DNA of 64,000 bases. Origin: Ruminococcus sp. (GTDB taxonomy: Bacteria; Bacillota_A; Clostridia; Oscillospirales; Ruminococcaceae). The notes below the pieces were generated by a model. The model saw nothing but the letters and a program-made list of their open reading frames with translations, was not told the origin of the DNA and ran no database searches. Location: contig NZ_JAIKXF010000010.1 in assembly GCF_024684275.1 (NCBI RefSeq), forward strand, positions 1 through 64,000. The letters run 5' to 3'. Both the position numbers and the translations under genes were made by a program. Positions 51,060-59,059 of the stretch are shown here, in pieces. Each line of letters opens with the position of its first letter. Positions within the stretch are counted from its first letter, which is position 1.

Positions 51060-51101
51060 AACTTTTGTATGCATTAAAATGTGACCGAAAGGCAGAGAGT
51101 T

Positions 51102-53081
51102 ATGGCTAAAAAACAAGATTACGGAAATGACAGTATTTCAATGCTCAAGGGTGCGGATAGAGTTCGTAAGCGCCCTGCTGTTATATTTGGCTCGGACGGT
51201 CTTGACGGCTGTGAGCATTCAATATTTGAGGTCATCTCAAACTCAATAGATGAAGCACGTGAGGGATACGGAAACAAAATAATAATCACCCATTTCAGAA
51301 ATAACGAAATTGAGGTCGAGGATTTTGGCCGAGGATGTCCTGTTGACTATAATAATAATGAAAAGAGATATAACTGGGAGCTGGTCTACTGCGAGCTTTA
51401 CGCCGGCGGTAAGTATGATACTTCCGCTGAATCCTACGAATATTCTCTCGGACTTAACGGTCTTGGACTCTGCTCAACTCAGTTTTCATCTGAATTTATG
51501 GACGTTGAGGTAGTTCGTGACGGCTTTAAGTATGATCTTCATTTTGAAAAGGGCAATAACGTCGGCGGCCTTAAAAAAGAGCCTTGCAAGAGAAAACAGA
51601 CAGGTACAAAGACACGTTGGCGCCCCGACCTTGAAGTTTTTACGGATATTGATGTTTCTGACGAATTTTTCTGCGATATACTCAAGCGTCAGGCTATAGT
51701 AAACCCCAATATCCTGTTTGTATTCCGCAGTGAGAATGAAGCAGGAGGCTTTAACGAGCAGGAATTTTTCTATGAATCCGGTATAACCGAATATGTTCAG
51801 GAAATAGCAGGCAATGGTGCTCTTTCATCTATACAACACTGGACTGCTGAGAAAAAGGGCAGAGACCGTGAAGATAAGCCGGAATATAAGGTAAAGCTTG
51901 ACGTTGCACTCACGTTCTCGAATAAAGCCAAGCTTACCGAGTACTATCATAACTCAAGCTTTCTTGAACACGGCGGTTCGCCTGCCGAAGCTGTAAAAAG
52001 AGCATTTCAGGCTCAGATAGACAGCTATATCAAGTCCATAAACGGCTATCAGAAAAACGAGAGCAAGATAACCTATGCTGATGTTGAGGAGTGCCTTATA
52101 CTTGTATCCTCGTCATTCTCTACACAGACATCATACGCAAACCAGACCAAAAAGGCTATCACCAACAAGTTTATCCGCGAGGCCATGACAGAGTTCCTCC
52201 GCCACCAGCTTGAGGTCTACTTCATAGAAAACCCTGACGAAGCTCAGAAAATAGCCGAGCAGATACTCATAAACAAGAGAAGCCGTGAAAATGCAGAAAA
52301 GGTTCGCCTAAACGTAAAAAAGAAGCTCACAGGTACTATAGACCTTGCAAATATGGTCGAAAAGTTTGTGGACTGCCGTACTAAGGACGTTTCACGCCGC
52401 GAAATATACATCGTGGAGGGCGACTCGGCTCTCGGTTCCGTAAAGCTTGCAAGAAATGCAGAATTTCAGGCTATCATACCTGTCCGCGGCAAGATACTTA
52501 ACTGTCTTAAAGCTGAATACTCAAAGATATTCAAGAGCGAGATAATCACAGACCTTATAAAAGTATTGGGCTGTGGAGTTGAAGTAACTACAAAAGCCAA
52601 TAAGGAACTCTCAAACTTTGATATAAACAATTTCCGTTGGAGCAAAATAGTTATATGTACCGATGCTGATGTTGACGGTTTCCAGATAAGAACTCTTATA
52701 CTTACCATGCTCTACAGACTTACTCCGACTCTTATTGAGCAGGGCTATGTATATATCGCGGAATCTCCGCTTTTTGAGATAAATACAAAAGAAAAGACCT
52801 ATTTTGCCTATACAGAGCAGGAAAAACAGCGTATACTCGAAATGATAGGCGACAAAAAGCATACTATCCAGCGCTCAAAAGGTCTCGGTGAGAATGAGCC
52901 TGACATGATGAGCCTTACAACAATGAATCCCGATACAAGACGCCTTATCAAGGTAACCGCCGATGATATAACCGAGTCCGCTGAGGTTTTTGAAATGCTT
53001 CTCGGCGACGACCTACAGGGACGTAAGGATTATATCTCTGAATATGGCGCAGACTATCTTGAGCTTGCGGATATAAGCTAA
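51102..53081 (+). CDS. Divergent type IIA topoisomerase subunit B (ParE/GyrB-like)
   Basis: A 659-residue ATPase subunit. ATG at 51102 has AAAGG 9 bases upstream. The GHKL ATPase fold shows FEVISNSIDEA and DFGRGCPVDY, but the usual GLHGVGxSVVNALS reads GLNGLGLCSTQFSSEF. The TOPRIM domain has VEGDSALGSVKLARN and VICTDADVDGFQIRTL (usual DADVDGSHIRTL). RSKGLGENEPDMMSLTTMNPDTR is typical of the C terminus. The divergence and a separate partner gene point to a second topoisomerase (IV-like), since gyrase genes normally lie near the origin; assignment as IV is inferred. Confidence 0.88.
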   Translation: MAKKQDYGNDSISMLKGADRVRKRPAVIFGSDGLDGCEHSIFEVISNSIDEAREGYGNKIIITHFRNNEIEVEDFGRGCPVDYNNNEKRYNWELVYCELYAGGKYDTSAESYEYSLGLNGLGLCSTQFSSEFMDVEVVRDGFKYDLHFEKGNNVGGLKKEPCKRKQTGTKTRWRPDLEVFTDIDVSDEFFCDILKRQAIVNPNILFVFRSENEAGGFNEQEFFYESGITEYVQEIAGNGALSSIQHWTAEKKGRDREDKPEYKVKLDVALTFSNKAKLTEYYHNSSFLEHGGSPAEAVKRAFQAQIDSYIKSINGYQKNESKITYADVEECLILVSSSFSTQTSYANQTKKAITNKFIREAMTEFLRHQLEVYFIENPDEAQKIAEQILINKRSRENAEKVRLNVKKKLTGTIDLANMVEKFVDCRTKDVSRREIYIVEGDSALGSVKLARNAEFQAIIPVRGKILNCLKAEYSKIFKSEIITDLIKVLGCGVEVTTKANKELSNFDINNFRWSKIVICTDADVDGFQIRTLILTMLYRLTPTLIEQGYVYIAESPLFEINTKEKTYFAYTEQEKQRILEMIGDKKHTIQRSKGLGENEPDMMSLTTMNPDTRRLIKVTADDITESAEVFEMLLGDDLQGRKDYISEYGADYLELADIS

Positions 53082-53092
53082 GGAGCTGTCTT

Positions 53093-53317
53093 ATGAAAAA
53101 GATCAGAATGACAAAATGCCGTTTCTGCGGCGGTACTGAATTTATAACAGGGTATCAGAACTTTTACGGAGCTGTTTACAGTGCTGACAGCCTTATGCGC
53201 ACAACATCGCTTTATCATACTATTTGCCGAGACTGCGGAAGTGTTGTCAGGTCTTATGTAAAGGACCCCGAAAAGCTCCTGAAAAAGAGCGAACGACGTA
53301 AAGAAGGAGAAGAATAA
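53093..53317 (+). CDS. Small zinc-ribbon protein inside the topoisomerase operon
   Basis: A 74-residue protein with CRFC (9-12) and CRDC (46-49), the pattern of a zinc ribbon, and a highly charged, Lys/Glu-rich C-terminal tail (about 57-74). It starts 11 bases after the B subunit (AAGGAGCTG site) and its stop touches the ATG of the A subunit, so it is co-translated with both. No function is known to me; small zinc ribbons often bind nucleic acid or protein, and a role as a topoisomerase partner is plausible from position only. Confidence 0.65.
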   Translation: MKKIRMTKCRFCGGTEFITGYQNFYGAVYSADSLMRTTSLYHTICRDCGSVVRSYVKDPEKLLKKSERRKEGEE

Positions 53318-55558
53318 ATGCCAAAAAAAAAGGAAACTCCAAAGAAACAGCCTGTTTTCAAGCATGAAGCTTATATAGAGGGCTCGGGCAGTATTGTCGA
53401 TGAGAAAATAACCGATACGCTGAAAAAGAACTATATGCCTTATGCTATGAGCGTTATAATCTCCCGTGCACTTCCTGAGATAGACGGCTTCAAGCCATCT
53501 CACAGAAAGCTTCTTTATATGATGTATAAGAGGGGACTGCTCAGTCCCGATAAGGAGCGCTCTAAGTCCGCTAACGTGGTCGGTGAGACTATGAAGCTGA
53601 ATCCTCATGGAGATCAGGCTATATACGAAACTCTTGTGCGTATGACAAGAGGCAATGAAGCTTTGCTGCACCCGTATATAGACAGCAAGGGCAACTTCGG
53701 CAAGCAGTATTCAAGCAAGATGCACTTTGCTGCACCACGATATACAGAGGTAAAGCTTGAAAAGATCTGCAATGAGCTTTTCCGTGATATTGACAAGGAA
53801 ACTATAGATTTCGTTCCTAACTATGACAATACTATGCAGGAGCCTACTTTGCTCCCTGCAACATTCCCGACTGTACTTGTAAACTCGAATACAGGTATCG
53901 CAGTATCTATGGCAAGCAATGTCTGCCCATTCAATCTTGAAGAGGTCTGCGAAACTACTATCGCTCTCATGAAGGACCCCAGCCATGATATAATCAGCAC
54001 TCTTAAAGGTCCTGATTTCCCGGGCGGAGGTCTTATGCTATATGATGAAGCGGAGCTTAACAAGGTTTATGAGACAGGCAGAGGAAGCATAAAGGTACGT
54101 TCTAAATACAGCTATGACAAGAGTGCTAACTGTATTGAAGTAACCGAAATACCTTATACTACTACCGTCGAGGCTATAATCGAGAAGATTATCGACCTTG
54201 TAAAGCAGGGCAAGATAAGAGAGATATCCTATATACGTGATGAGACCGATATTGACGGACTAAAAATTGCTATCGACCTGAAACGCGGAACTGATCCTGA
54301 CAAGCTCATGCAGAAGCTTTATCGGCTTACGCCGCTTCAGGACAGCTATCCATGCAACTTCAATATTCTTATCGCAGGTACTCCTAAGGTTATGGGAGTC
54401 CGCGAGATACTTATTGAATGGACAGCATTCCGCGAGGAATGTGTTCAGCGCAGAACATACTATGACCTTCAGAAGAAGAAGGAGAAGCTTCATTTACTTG
54501 AAGCACTTTCAAAGATACTTCTTGATATAGATAAAGCAATAAAGATAATCCGCGAAACTGAGAACGAAGCTGACGTTGTGCCAAACCTTATGATAGGCTT
54601 TGGCATCGATGAGATACAGGCTGAATATGTTGCTGAGATAAAGCTCCGCAACATCAATAAACAGTATATTCTCCGCCGTGTAGAGGAAGTAGATCAGCTC
54701 AAAAAGGATATTGAGGAGATGGAGGATATTCTCCGCGACAAGAAGAAGATACGCAGGATAATAGTCAACGAGCTTCGCGATGTAATAAAGAACTACGCTC
54801 AGCCAAGAAAGACTATGTTCTATTATCAGTCTGACATCGAGGAATCAGAGGAGATCGATGATACTCCCGATTATCCTGTTAATATCTTTGTTTCCGACAG
54901 CGGATACTTCAAGAAGATAACTCCGCAGTCACTGCGTATGAGCAGTGAACAGAAGCTCAAGGAAGGGGACTTTATCAGTCAGAGCTTTGAGGCTACAAAC
55001 AAGACTGAGCTGGTATTTTTCTCGGATAAGGCTCAGGCTTATAAGTCACGAGCAAGCGCATTCGATGATACTAAGGCGAGCGTTATGGGTGATTATATCC
55101 CTGCAAAGCTCAGCTTTGACGAGGGCGAGAGTCTTAAAATGGTGGTCTCTACCATTGATTACAGCGGATATGTCATATTCTTCTTTGAAAACGGAAAGGC
55201 TGCAAAGGTACCGCTGAAATCCTATGAGACAAAGACTAACCGAAAGAAGCTTGCAAAGGCTTACTCTGAAAAATCTCCGCTTGTTTCTGCGTTATTTGTT
55301 TCTGAAGACTGTGATATTCTTCTCAGAACGACCAGCGGTCATGCACTTGTGTTCAATACAGGTATGATACTTCCAAAGTCTACAAGAGATTCTCAGGGCG
55401 TACAGGTTATTAATTTAAGGAAAAAAGCTTTGCTTTCATCTGCTTCTTTCATAGCTCCTGAGGAGCTGCCCGAGCTTGAAAAATACCGATCAAAGAGCGT
55501 TCCCGCCGCAGGTAAGCCTGCTAAGGAATTAGGGGACAGCAATCAGCTCACGTTCTAA
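53318..55558 (+). CDS. Divergent type IIA topoisomerase subunit A (ParC/GyrA-like)
   Basis: A 746-residue DNA-cleaving subunit. YMPYAMSVIISRALPEIDGFKPSHRKLLYMM at the start, NPHGDQAIYETLVRMTRGNEALLHPYIDSKGNFG, and AAPRYTEVKLEKI with the catalytic Tyr near residue 146 (usual AAMRYTEARL) define it. A long coiled coil (about 435-500) forms the C-gate arm. The C-terminal part (about 525-720) is a short, irregular beta-pinwheel lacking an obvious gyrase GyrA-box. It thus looks more like topoisomerase IV or a third class. A bidirectional terminator follows. Confidence 0.88.
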   Translation: MPKKKETPKKQPVFKHEAYIEGSGSIVDEKITDTLKKNYMPYAMSVIISRALPEIDGFKPSHRKLLYMMYKRGLLSPDKERSKSANVVGETMKLNPHGDQAIYETLVRMTRGNEALLHPYIDSKGNFGKQYSSKMHFAAPRYTEVKLEKICNELFRDIDKETIDFVPNYDNTMQEPTLLPATFPTVLVNSNTGIAVSMASNVCPFNLEEVCETTIALMKDPSHDIISTLKGPDFPGGGLMLYDEAELNKVYETGRGSIKVRSKYSYDKSANCIEVTEIPYTTTVEAIIEKIIDLVKQGKIREISYIRDETDIDGLKIAIDLKRGTDPDKLMQKLYRLTPLQDSYPCNFNILIAGTPKVMGVREILIEWTAFREECVQRRTYYDLQKKKEKLHLLEALSKILLDIDKAIKIIRETENEADVVPNLMIGFGIDEIQAEYVAEIKLRNINKQYILRRVEEVDQLKKDIEEMEDILRDKKKIRRIIVNELRDVIKNYAQPRKTMFYYQSDIEESEEIDDTPDYPVNIFVSDSGYFKKITPQSLRMSSEQKLKEGDFISQSFEATNKTELVFFSDKAQAYKSRASAFDDTKASVMGDYIPAKLSFDEGESLKMVVSTIDYSGYVIFFFENGKAAKVPLKSYETKTNRKKLAKAYSEKSPLVSALFVSEDCDILLRTTSGHALVFNTGMILPKSTRDSQGVQVINLRKKALLSSASFIAPEELPELEKYRSKSVPAAGKPAKELGDSNQLTF

Positions 55559-55626
55559 ACAGTTCTTCTATATATGCTCCCAAAACAGGTATTTTTCAAT
55601 GTAAACACGTTGAATTTCAAAAAAAT

Positions 55627-55664
55627 AAATCCGAACTTTGTATACTTGTACAAAGCTCGGATTT
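55627..55664. terminator. Bidirectional terminator after the topoisomerase operon
   Basis: A 16-base stem with one mismatch (55627-55642 with 55649-55664) with A-run before and TTTTTTATTTTAT after. The aldolase gene converges on it from the other side. Confidence 0.85.
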
Positions 55665-55685
55665 TTTATTTTATCTAATTGTTGG

Positions 55686-56660
55686 TCATTCCTGTGAAAT
55701 GATCTCTTTGTAGAACTCAGAGAAGTCCTTACGCTTATCCTTAGTGAACTGGATAGCTGTTCTTGGATGCTGATTGAAAAGTCCTGTGAGGAGGTACTGA
55801 AGATCATAACCCCATACAGCACCTTCTTCGCGGAGCTTTTCCATGTGCTTTTCAATGAACTGAAATACAGGGTAAACATTGTACTTTGGATTTTTTAGGA
55901 AGCCAAGAAGAAGCTCCATTGCACAGTTGCCAGCGCCTCTGCCCATTGATGAGTATGTGGCATCAAGCCAGTCAACACCGTCGCCTACAGCCTCAATAGT
56001 ATTAGCAAAAGCAAGCTGCTGGTTGTTGTGAGCGTGGATACCGACCTTCTTGCCATATTTAGCAGCGGCTTCGAGATAAATATCTGCGATCCGTGCTAAC
56101 TGTTCAGGATAGAGAGCGCCGAAGCTGTCAACGATATAGAATACATCAACAGGGGACTGTCCGAGAATGTCAAGAGCTACTTTAAGGTCGCCCTCCTGGG
56201 CATTTGATATTGCCATGATATTGCAGGTAACTTCATAGCCTTTTTTCTTTGCATCCTCGATCATATCAACAGCAGTTGGTATCTGGTGGAGGTATGTAGC
56301 AACGCGGATAAGATCAACAGGGCTGTTTTCGCGCTCAACAATGTCCTGCTTATAGTTGCAGCGTCCAACGTCAGCCATGATAGCTATCTTGAGGTCTGTG
56401 TGGTTTTCACCGACGATAGAACGGATATATTCGTCATCACAGAACTTACATGGACCGAAATCCTCGACCTTGAACATTTCCTTGTCTGCTCTGTAGCCAA
56501 ACTCCATGTAATCAACGCCGGCTCTGATATTTGACAGGTAAAGATCTCTTACAAATTCATCAGAAAATCTGAAATCATTTACAAGTCCGCCGTCACGGAG
56601 AGTAGCGTCAACAACTCTCACATCTGATCTGTAATTCATAAGCTTAGATATTTCTTTCAT
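55686..56660 (-). CDS. DRE-TIM metallolyase family aldolase (HMGL-like)
   Basis: A 324-residue TIM barrel related to HMG-CoA lyase and 4-hydroxy-2-oxovalerate aldolase. VVDATLRDGGLVNDFRFSDE (about 16-35) carries the metal-binding Asp and the LRDGG version of the DRE motif; IVDSFGALYPEQ near 172 and KVGIHAHNNQQLAFANTIEA near 203 hold the two His metal ligands, and SMGRGAGNCAMELLL is typical. Relatives accept different ketoacids, so the substrate is open. AAGAGGGATAAAT precedes the ATG. No pathway neighbours are adjacent. Confidence 0.85.
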   Translation of the reverse strand: MKEISKLMNYRSDVRVVDATLRDGGLVNDFRFSDEFVRDLYLSNIRAGVDYMEFGYRADKEMFKVEDFGPCKFCDDEYIRSIVGENHTDLKIAIMADVGRCNYKQDIVERENSPVDLIRVATYLHQIPTAVDMIEDAKKKGYEVTCNIMAISNAQEGDLKVALDILGQSPVDVFYIVDSFGALYPEQLARIADIYLEAAAKYGKKVGIHAHNNQQLAFANTIEAVGDGVDWLDATYSSMGRGAGNCAMELLLGFLKNPKYNVYPVFQFIEKHMEKLREEGAVWGYDLQYLLTGLFNQHPRTAIQFTKDKRKDFSEFYKEIISQE

Positions 56661-56691
56661 ATTTATCCCTCTTTCGCAAAGTAAACTGTAA

Positions 56692-56719
56692 CGCTTTTAA
56701 GCTTTTGAGCTTTAAAGCG
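56692..56719 (-). promoter_or_regulatory. Leader dyad of the aldolase gene
   Basis: CGCTTTTAAGC (56692-56702) and GCTTTAAAGCG (56709-56719) form an 11-base dyad with one mismatch, between the promoter and the start codon. It may be a repressor operator or an RNA hairpin. Confidence 0.4.
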
Positions 56720-56734
56720 ATTGTTTCTTTGATT

Positions 56735-56763
56735 AGTATACCATAGATTTTGTACTTTGTCAA
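56735..56763 (-). promoter_or_regulatory. Sigma-A promoter of the aldolase gene
   Basis: On the minus strand TTGACA (56763-56758) and TATACT (56740-56735) with 17-base spacing. Confidence 0.78.
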
Positions 56764-56807
56764 ATACTTTTTTTCAGTTCAGAATTATGAATTTTTATGA
56801 AAAATAA

Positions 56808-56832
56808 CAAGGGACCTCATAAGAGGTCCCTT
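56808..56832 (-). terminator. Terminator after the CmpB-family gene
   Basis: AAGGGACCTC (56809-56818) pairs with GAGGTCCCTT (56823-56832), loop ATAA. On the minus strand GTTATTTTTC follows, only moderately T-rich. Confidence 0.7.
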
Positions 56833-56845
56833 TGAATTGATAGGA

Positions 56846-57649
56846 TCATTTATCTTTTGACTTAGAGTTGAAGAGCTTTTTTATGTCGTGAAGTTCAAGT
56901 TGTGGGAATGCTTTTGAGAGTCGTTTTAATGTAAAGCTTCTCTTTTCAAGCAGTTTATAGTATTTTTCACGGAGCTCGTCGGCTTTCTGCCTGTATTCAG
57001 CTGTACGTTCATCGAGTTTATTTTTTCTGTCCATAATATGTTCGACATGCTCAAATAGCTTCTCGCCTGTTTTATTAGAAATTTTCCGCATTTCAGCCGA
57101 TATTCCTTCAAGCACTACAAGTCGGTGTTTAATATGGATTATGCCGCATACAGTAATGATCGTATCCCCGAGAAAGCCTGTCAGTATAACGATCAATAAG
57201 ATCACCCCAAGCGTTTGAGGGAGCATATCAACGTATCTGACGGTCAGAGGATGTATAAGTCTTACGGTCACAAGGCAGGCAACGCCCCATAGGAGGGAGA
57301 ACTTAAGACAAATGTAGCCTTTAAGGTTGAATCTTTCCTGTGAGTAGTCCCACCATTTCTGCGCAAAAACTTTTTCAAGGAAAAAGCCTGTAATCAGTTC
57401 AAGAAAGGTTGTCAGCAATACTGAACCAACGTATAAAACCACTATGTTTTCTTTTATAGGTTCGAGAGAAGCACATACAAGAATGACTCCGAAGCCGTAA
57501 ATAGGGCAGTATGGACCATTCAGAAAACCACGGTTAATGAATTTTCCGTGCTCCACAGCCTGATAGACAACCTCAAGGCACCAGCCCAAGAAGGCATATA
57601 TAATAAAGTATGACGCAGTCTGATAGAGCGTCAAAGCAGTTTCGTTCAT
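56846..57649 (-). CDS. CmpB-family (putative ABC-transporter type IV) membrane protein
   Basis: A 267-residue protein with about five membrane helices in the first 170 residues and a charged coiled-coil-like tail (about 185-267). IYAFLGWCLEVVYQAVEHGKFINRGFLNGPYCPIYGFG near residues 13-50 is the family signature (pfam06541). The transporter label is historical; no ATPase is adjacent and the function is unknown. It starts 3 bases after the LUD gene's stop, so they are one unit. Confidence 0.8.
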   Translation of the reverse strand: MNETALTLYQTASYFIIYAFLGWCLEVVYQAVEHGKFINRGFLNGPYCPIYGFGVILVCASLEPIKENIVVLYVGSVLLTTFLELITGFFLEKVFAQKWWDYSQERFNLKGYICLKFSLLWGVACLVTVRLIHPLTVRYVDMLPQTLGVILLIVILTGFLGDTIITVCGIIHIKHRLVVLEGISAEMRKISNKTGEKLFEHVEHIMDRKNKLDERTAEYRQKADELREKYYKLLEKRSFTLKRLSKAFPQLELHDIKKLFNSKSKDK

Positions 57650-57652
57650 AGA

Positions 57653-58324
57653 TCAATAACCAAGTTCTTCACCAACAATTATCACCTTGATACGGCCCTT
57701 ATGGCGCTGTTGTGCGGAAATAAGGTAATTGCAGCATATTCTGCCGTCGCCGCCGCACCCGTCATACATCTGGTGATTTGCTTTTGTAAGTGATACACAT
57801 TCGCCCTTTTCCTTACAGTAGGTATCACAGTTGAGGCGTACACAGTTAGGTGGTGCTGCCTCTCTTTTTACACGAAGCTCTGCTTCTTTAAGATCCTTTA
57901 CTATTTTATTATATCCTGCAATAATGATGACAGACTTAGGACCGAAAGCGATTGCAGCGATTCGGTTGCTGTTGCCGTCTACATTATAGAGAACACCGTC
58001 CTCTGTAATAGCATTGGAGCTTGATATATATACATCTGCAAAGAAAGCCTTTCTGTATAGCTCTACAACCTCCTCTGGAGTTTCTACTTTTGCACGGTCG
58101 AGATATTTATACTTTGAAGATTCAAGCAGCGGTTTAAGTCCTATCTCTCCCATTGTCACTGTACCGCCGTTTGTGATAACATCTCCCTCTTTTAAAAGAG
58201 ACTCAACTATAGGACAGACATCATCTTTTGTTTCGGCATAGTAGAACTCCATATTGTTCTTTTTCAGGTTTTCTCCCACCTTATTGATACGTTTTTCGAT
58301 AATTGTTTTTTTATTAGCGTCCAT
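57653..58324 (-). CDS. LUD-domain (LutC/YkgG-like) protein
   Basis: A 223-residue protein of the LUD family. NGGTVTMGEIGLKPLLE near 53, ADVYISSSNAITEDGVLYNVDGNSNRIAAIAFGPKSVIIIAGYNKIV near 96-143 are the hallmarks. A Cys-rich C terminus (CVRLNCDTYCKEKGEC and CGGDGRICCN) suggests a metal or Fe-S site. LutB and LutA partners are absent, so lactate oxidation is not supported; many clostridia carry this stand-alone form with unknown role. Confidence 0.82.
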   Translation of the reverse strand: MDANKKTIIEKRINKVGENLKKNNMEFYYAETKDDVCPIVESLLKEGDVITNGGTVTMGEIGLKPLLESSKYKYLDRAKVETPEEVVELYRKAFFADVYISSSNAITEDGVLYNVDGNSNRIAAIAFGPKSVIIIAGYNKIVKDLKEAELRVKREAAPPNCVRLNCDTYCKEKGECVSLTKANHQMYDGCGGDGRICCNYLISAQQRHKGRIKVIIVGEELGY

Positions 58325-58346
58325 TTTTATACTCCTTTATAAATTT

Positions 58347-58375
58347 AATATGCGGAACATAAAGTTCCGCATATT
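58347..58375 (-). terminator. Terminator of hpf
   Basis: AATATGCGGAAC (58347-58358) pairs perfectly with GTTCCGCATATT (58364-58375), 15 bases after the hpf stop on the minus strand. Confidence 0.8.
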
Positions 58376-58390
58376 ATTTCAATTAACAAA

Positions 58391-58918
58391 TTAAGCGTTG
58401 TCAGGCTCAAGTACAGCGTAGTTTCCGTCGTCACGCTTATAAACTACGTTTATCAGACCTGTTTCGGCATTTGTGAACATGAAGAACTCATGATCGAGCA
58501 TATTCATCTGAAGAATAGCCTCGTCGATGTCCATAGGTCTCATCTTGAACTTCTTGTGCTTGATTACCTCATATTCAACAGTCTCTGGTACGGGATAAGC
58601 AAAAGCCTCCTTGAAAGCTGCATCTTTGAGCTTTTTCTCGACCTTAGTCTTGTTCTTGCGGATCTGTCTGATGATCTTGTCGATAGCGTCATCGAGGGCA
58701 ACATATTTGTCCTCAGCAGACCTTTCTGCACGGAAAATAATGCTGTTATATTTTACTGTGAGCTCAAGAACTATCTGAGTCTTGATCTCAGAAATTACGA
58801 TTTTTGCATCAGCGTCCTCTCCAAAGAATTTTCCCAGACGGGAGTCGATTCTCTTTTCAGCGTACTCTGTAAAGTTTGTCGGAATCTGCATTTTTTTAGC
58901 TGTGATAGTTGTTTTCAT
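58391..58918 (-). CDS. hpf: Long-form ribosome hibernation promoting factor
   Basis: A 175-residue protein that binds idle 30S subunits and, in the long form, joins two ribosomes as 100S dimers. ATG at 58918 follows AAAAAGGAGG; the longer frame starts inside the leader. The N-terminal domain (about 1-100) has ITAKKMQIPTNFTEYAEKRIDSRLGKFF and the basic KIIRQIRKNKTKVEKKLKDA block. The C-terminal dimerisation domain (about 118-175) shows VIKHKKFKMRPMDIDEAILQMNMLDHEFFMFTNAETG, which is highly conserved. A leader hairpin lies close to the ribosome site. Confidence 0.94.
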   Translation of the reverse strand: MKTTITAKKMQIPTNFTEYAEKRIDSRLGKFFGEDADAKIVISEIKTQIVLELTVKYNSIIFRAERSAEDKYVALDDAIDKIIRQIRKNKTKVEKKLKDAAFKEAFAYPVPETVEYEVIKHKKFKMRPMDIDEAILQMNMLDHEFFMFTNAETGLINVVYKRDDGNYAVLEPDNA

Positions 58919-58934
58919 ATTGGTCCTCCTTTTT

Positions 58935-58952
58935 GCTTTGTAAAAACAAAGC
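58935..58952 (-). promoter_or_regulatory. Leader hairpin upstream of the hpf ribosome site
   Basis: GCTTTGT (58935-58941) pairs with ACAAAGC (58946-58952) around a four-base loop, in the leader just upstream of AAAAAGGAGG. It may affect translation or RNA stability. Confidence 0.4.
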
Positions 58953-58968
58953 ATAAGTTTATGGTTAT

Positions 58969-58997
58969 ATTATACCATAATACTTTGCGGTATACAA
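58969..58997 (-). promoter_or_regulatory. Sigma-A-like promoter of hpf
   Basis: On the minus strand TTGTAT (58997-58992) and TATAAT (58974-58969) with 17-base spacing, about 50 bases upstream of the start. Confidence 0.7.
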
Positions 58998-59059
58998 TAG
59001 ATTTTTATTAATTTTGTTTAAATGCACAAAGAGTTTTCCATAATTTGTTTGTTTTGACA

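Noticed and set aside
57653..58324. Lactate utilisation operon lutABC
   Set aside because: Only a LUD-domain gene is present; LutA- and LutB-like genes are missing on both sides.
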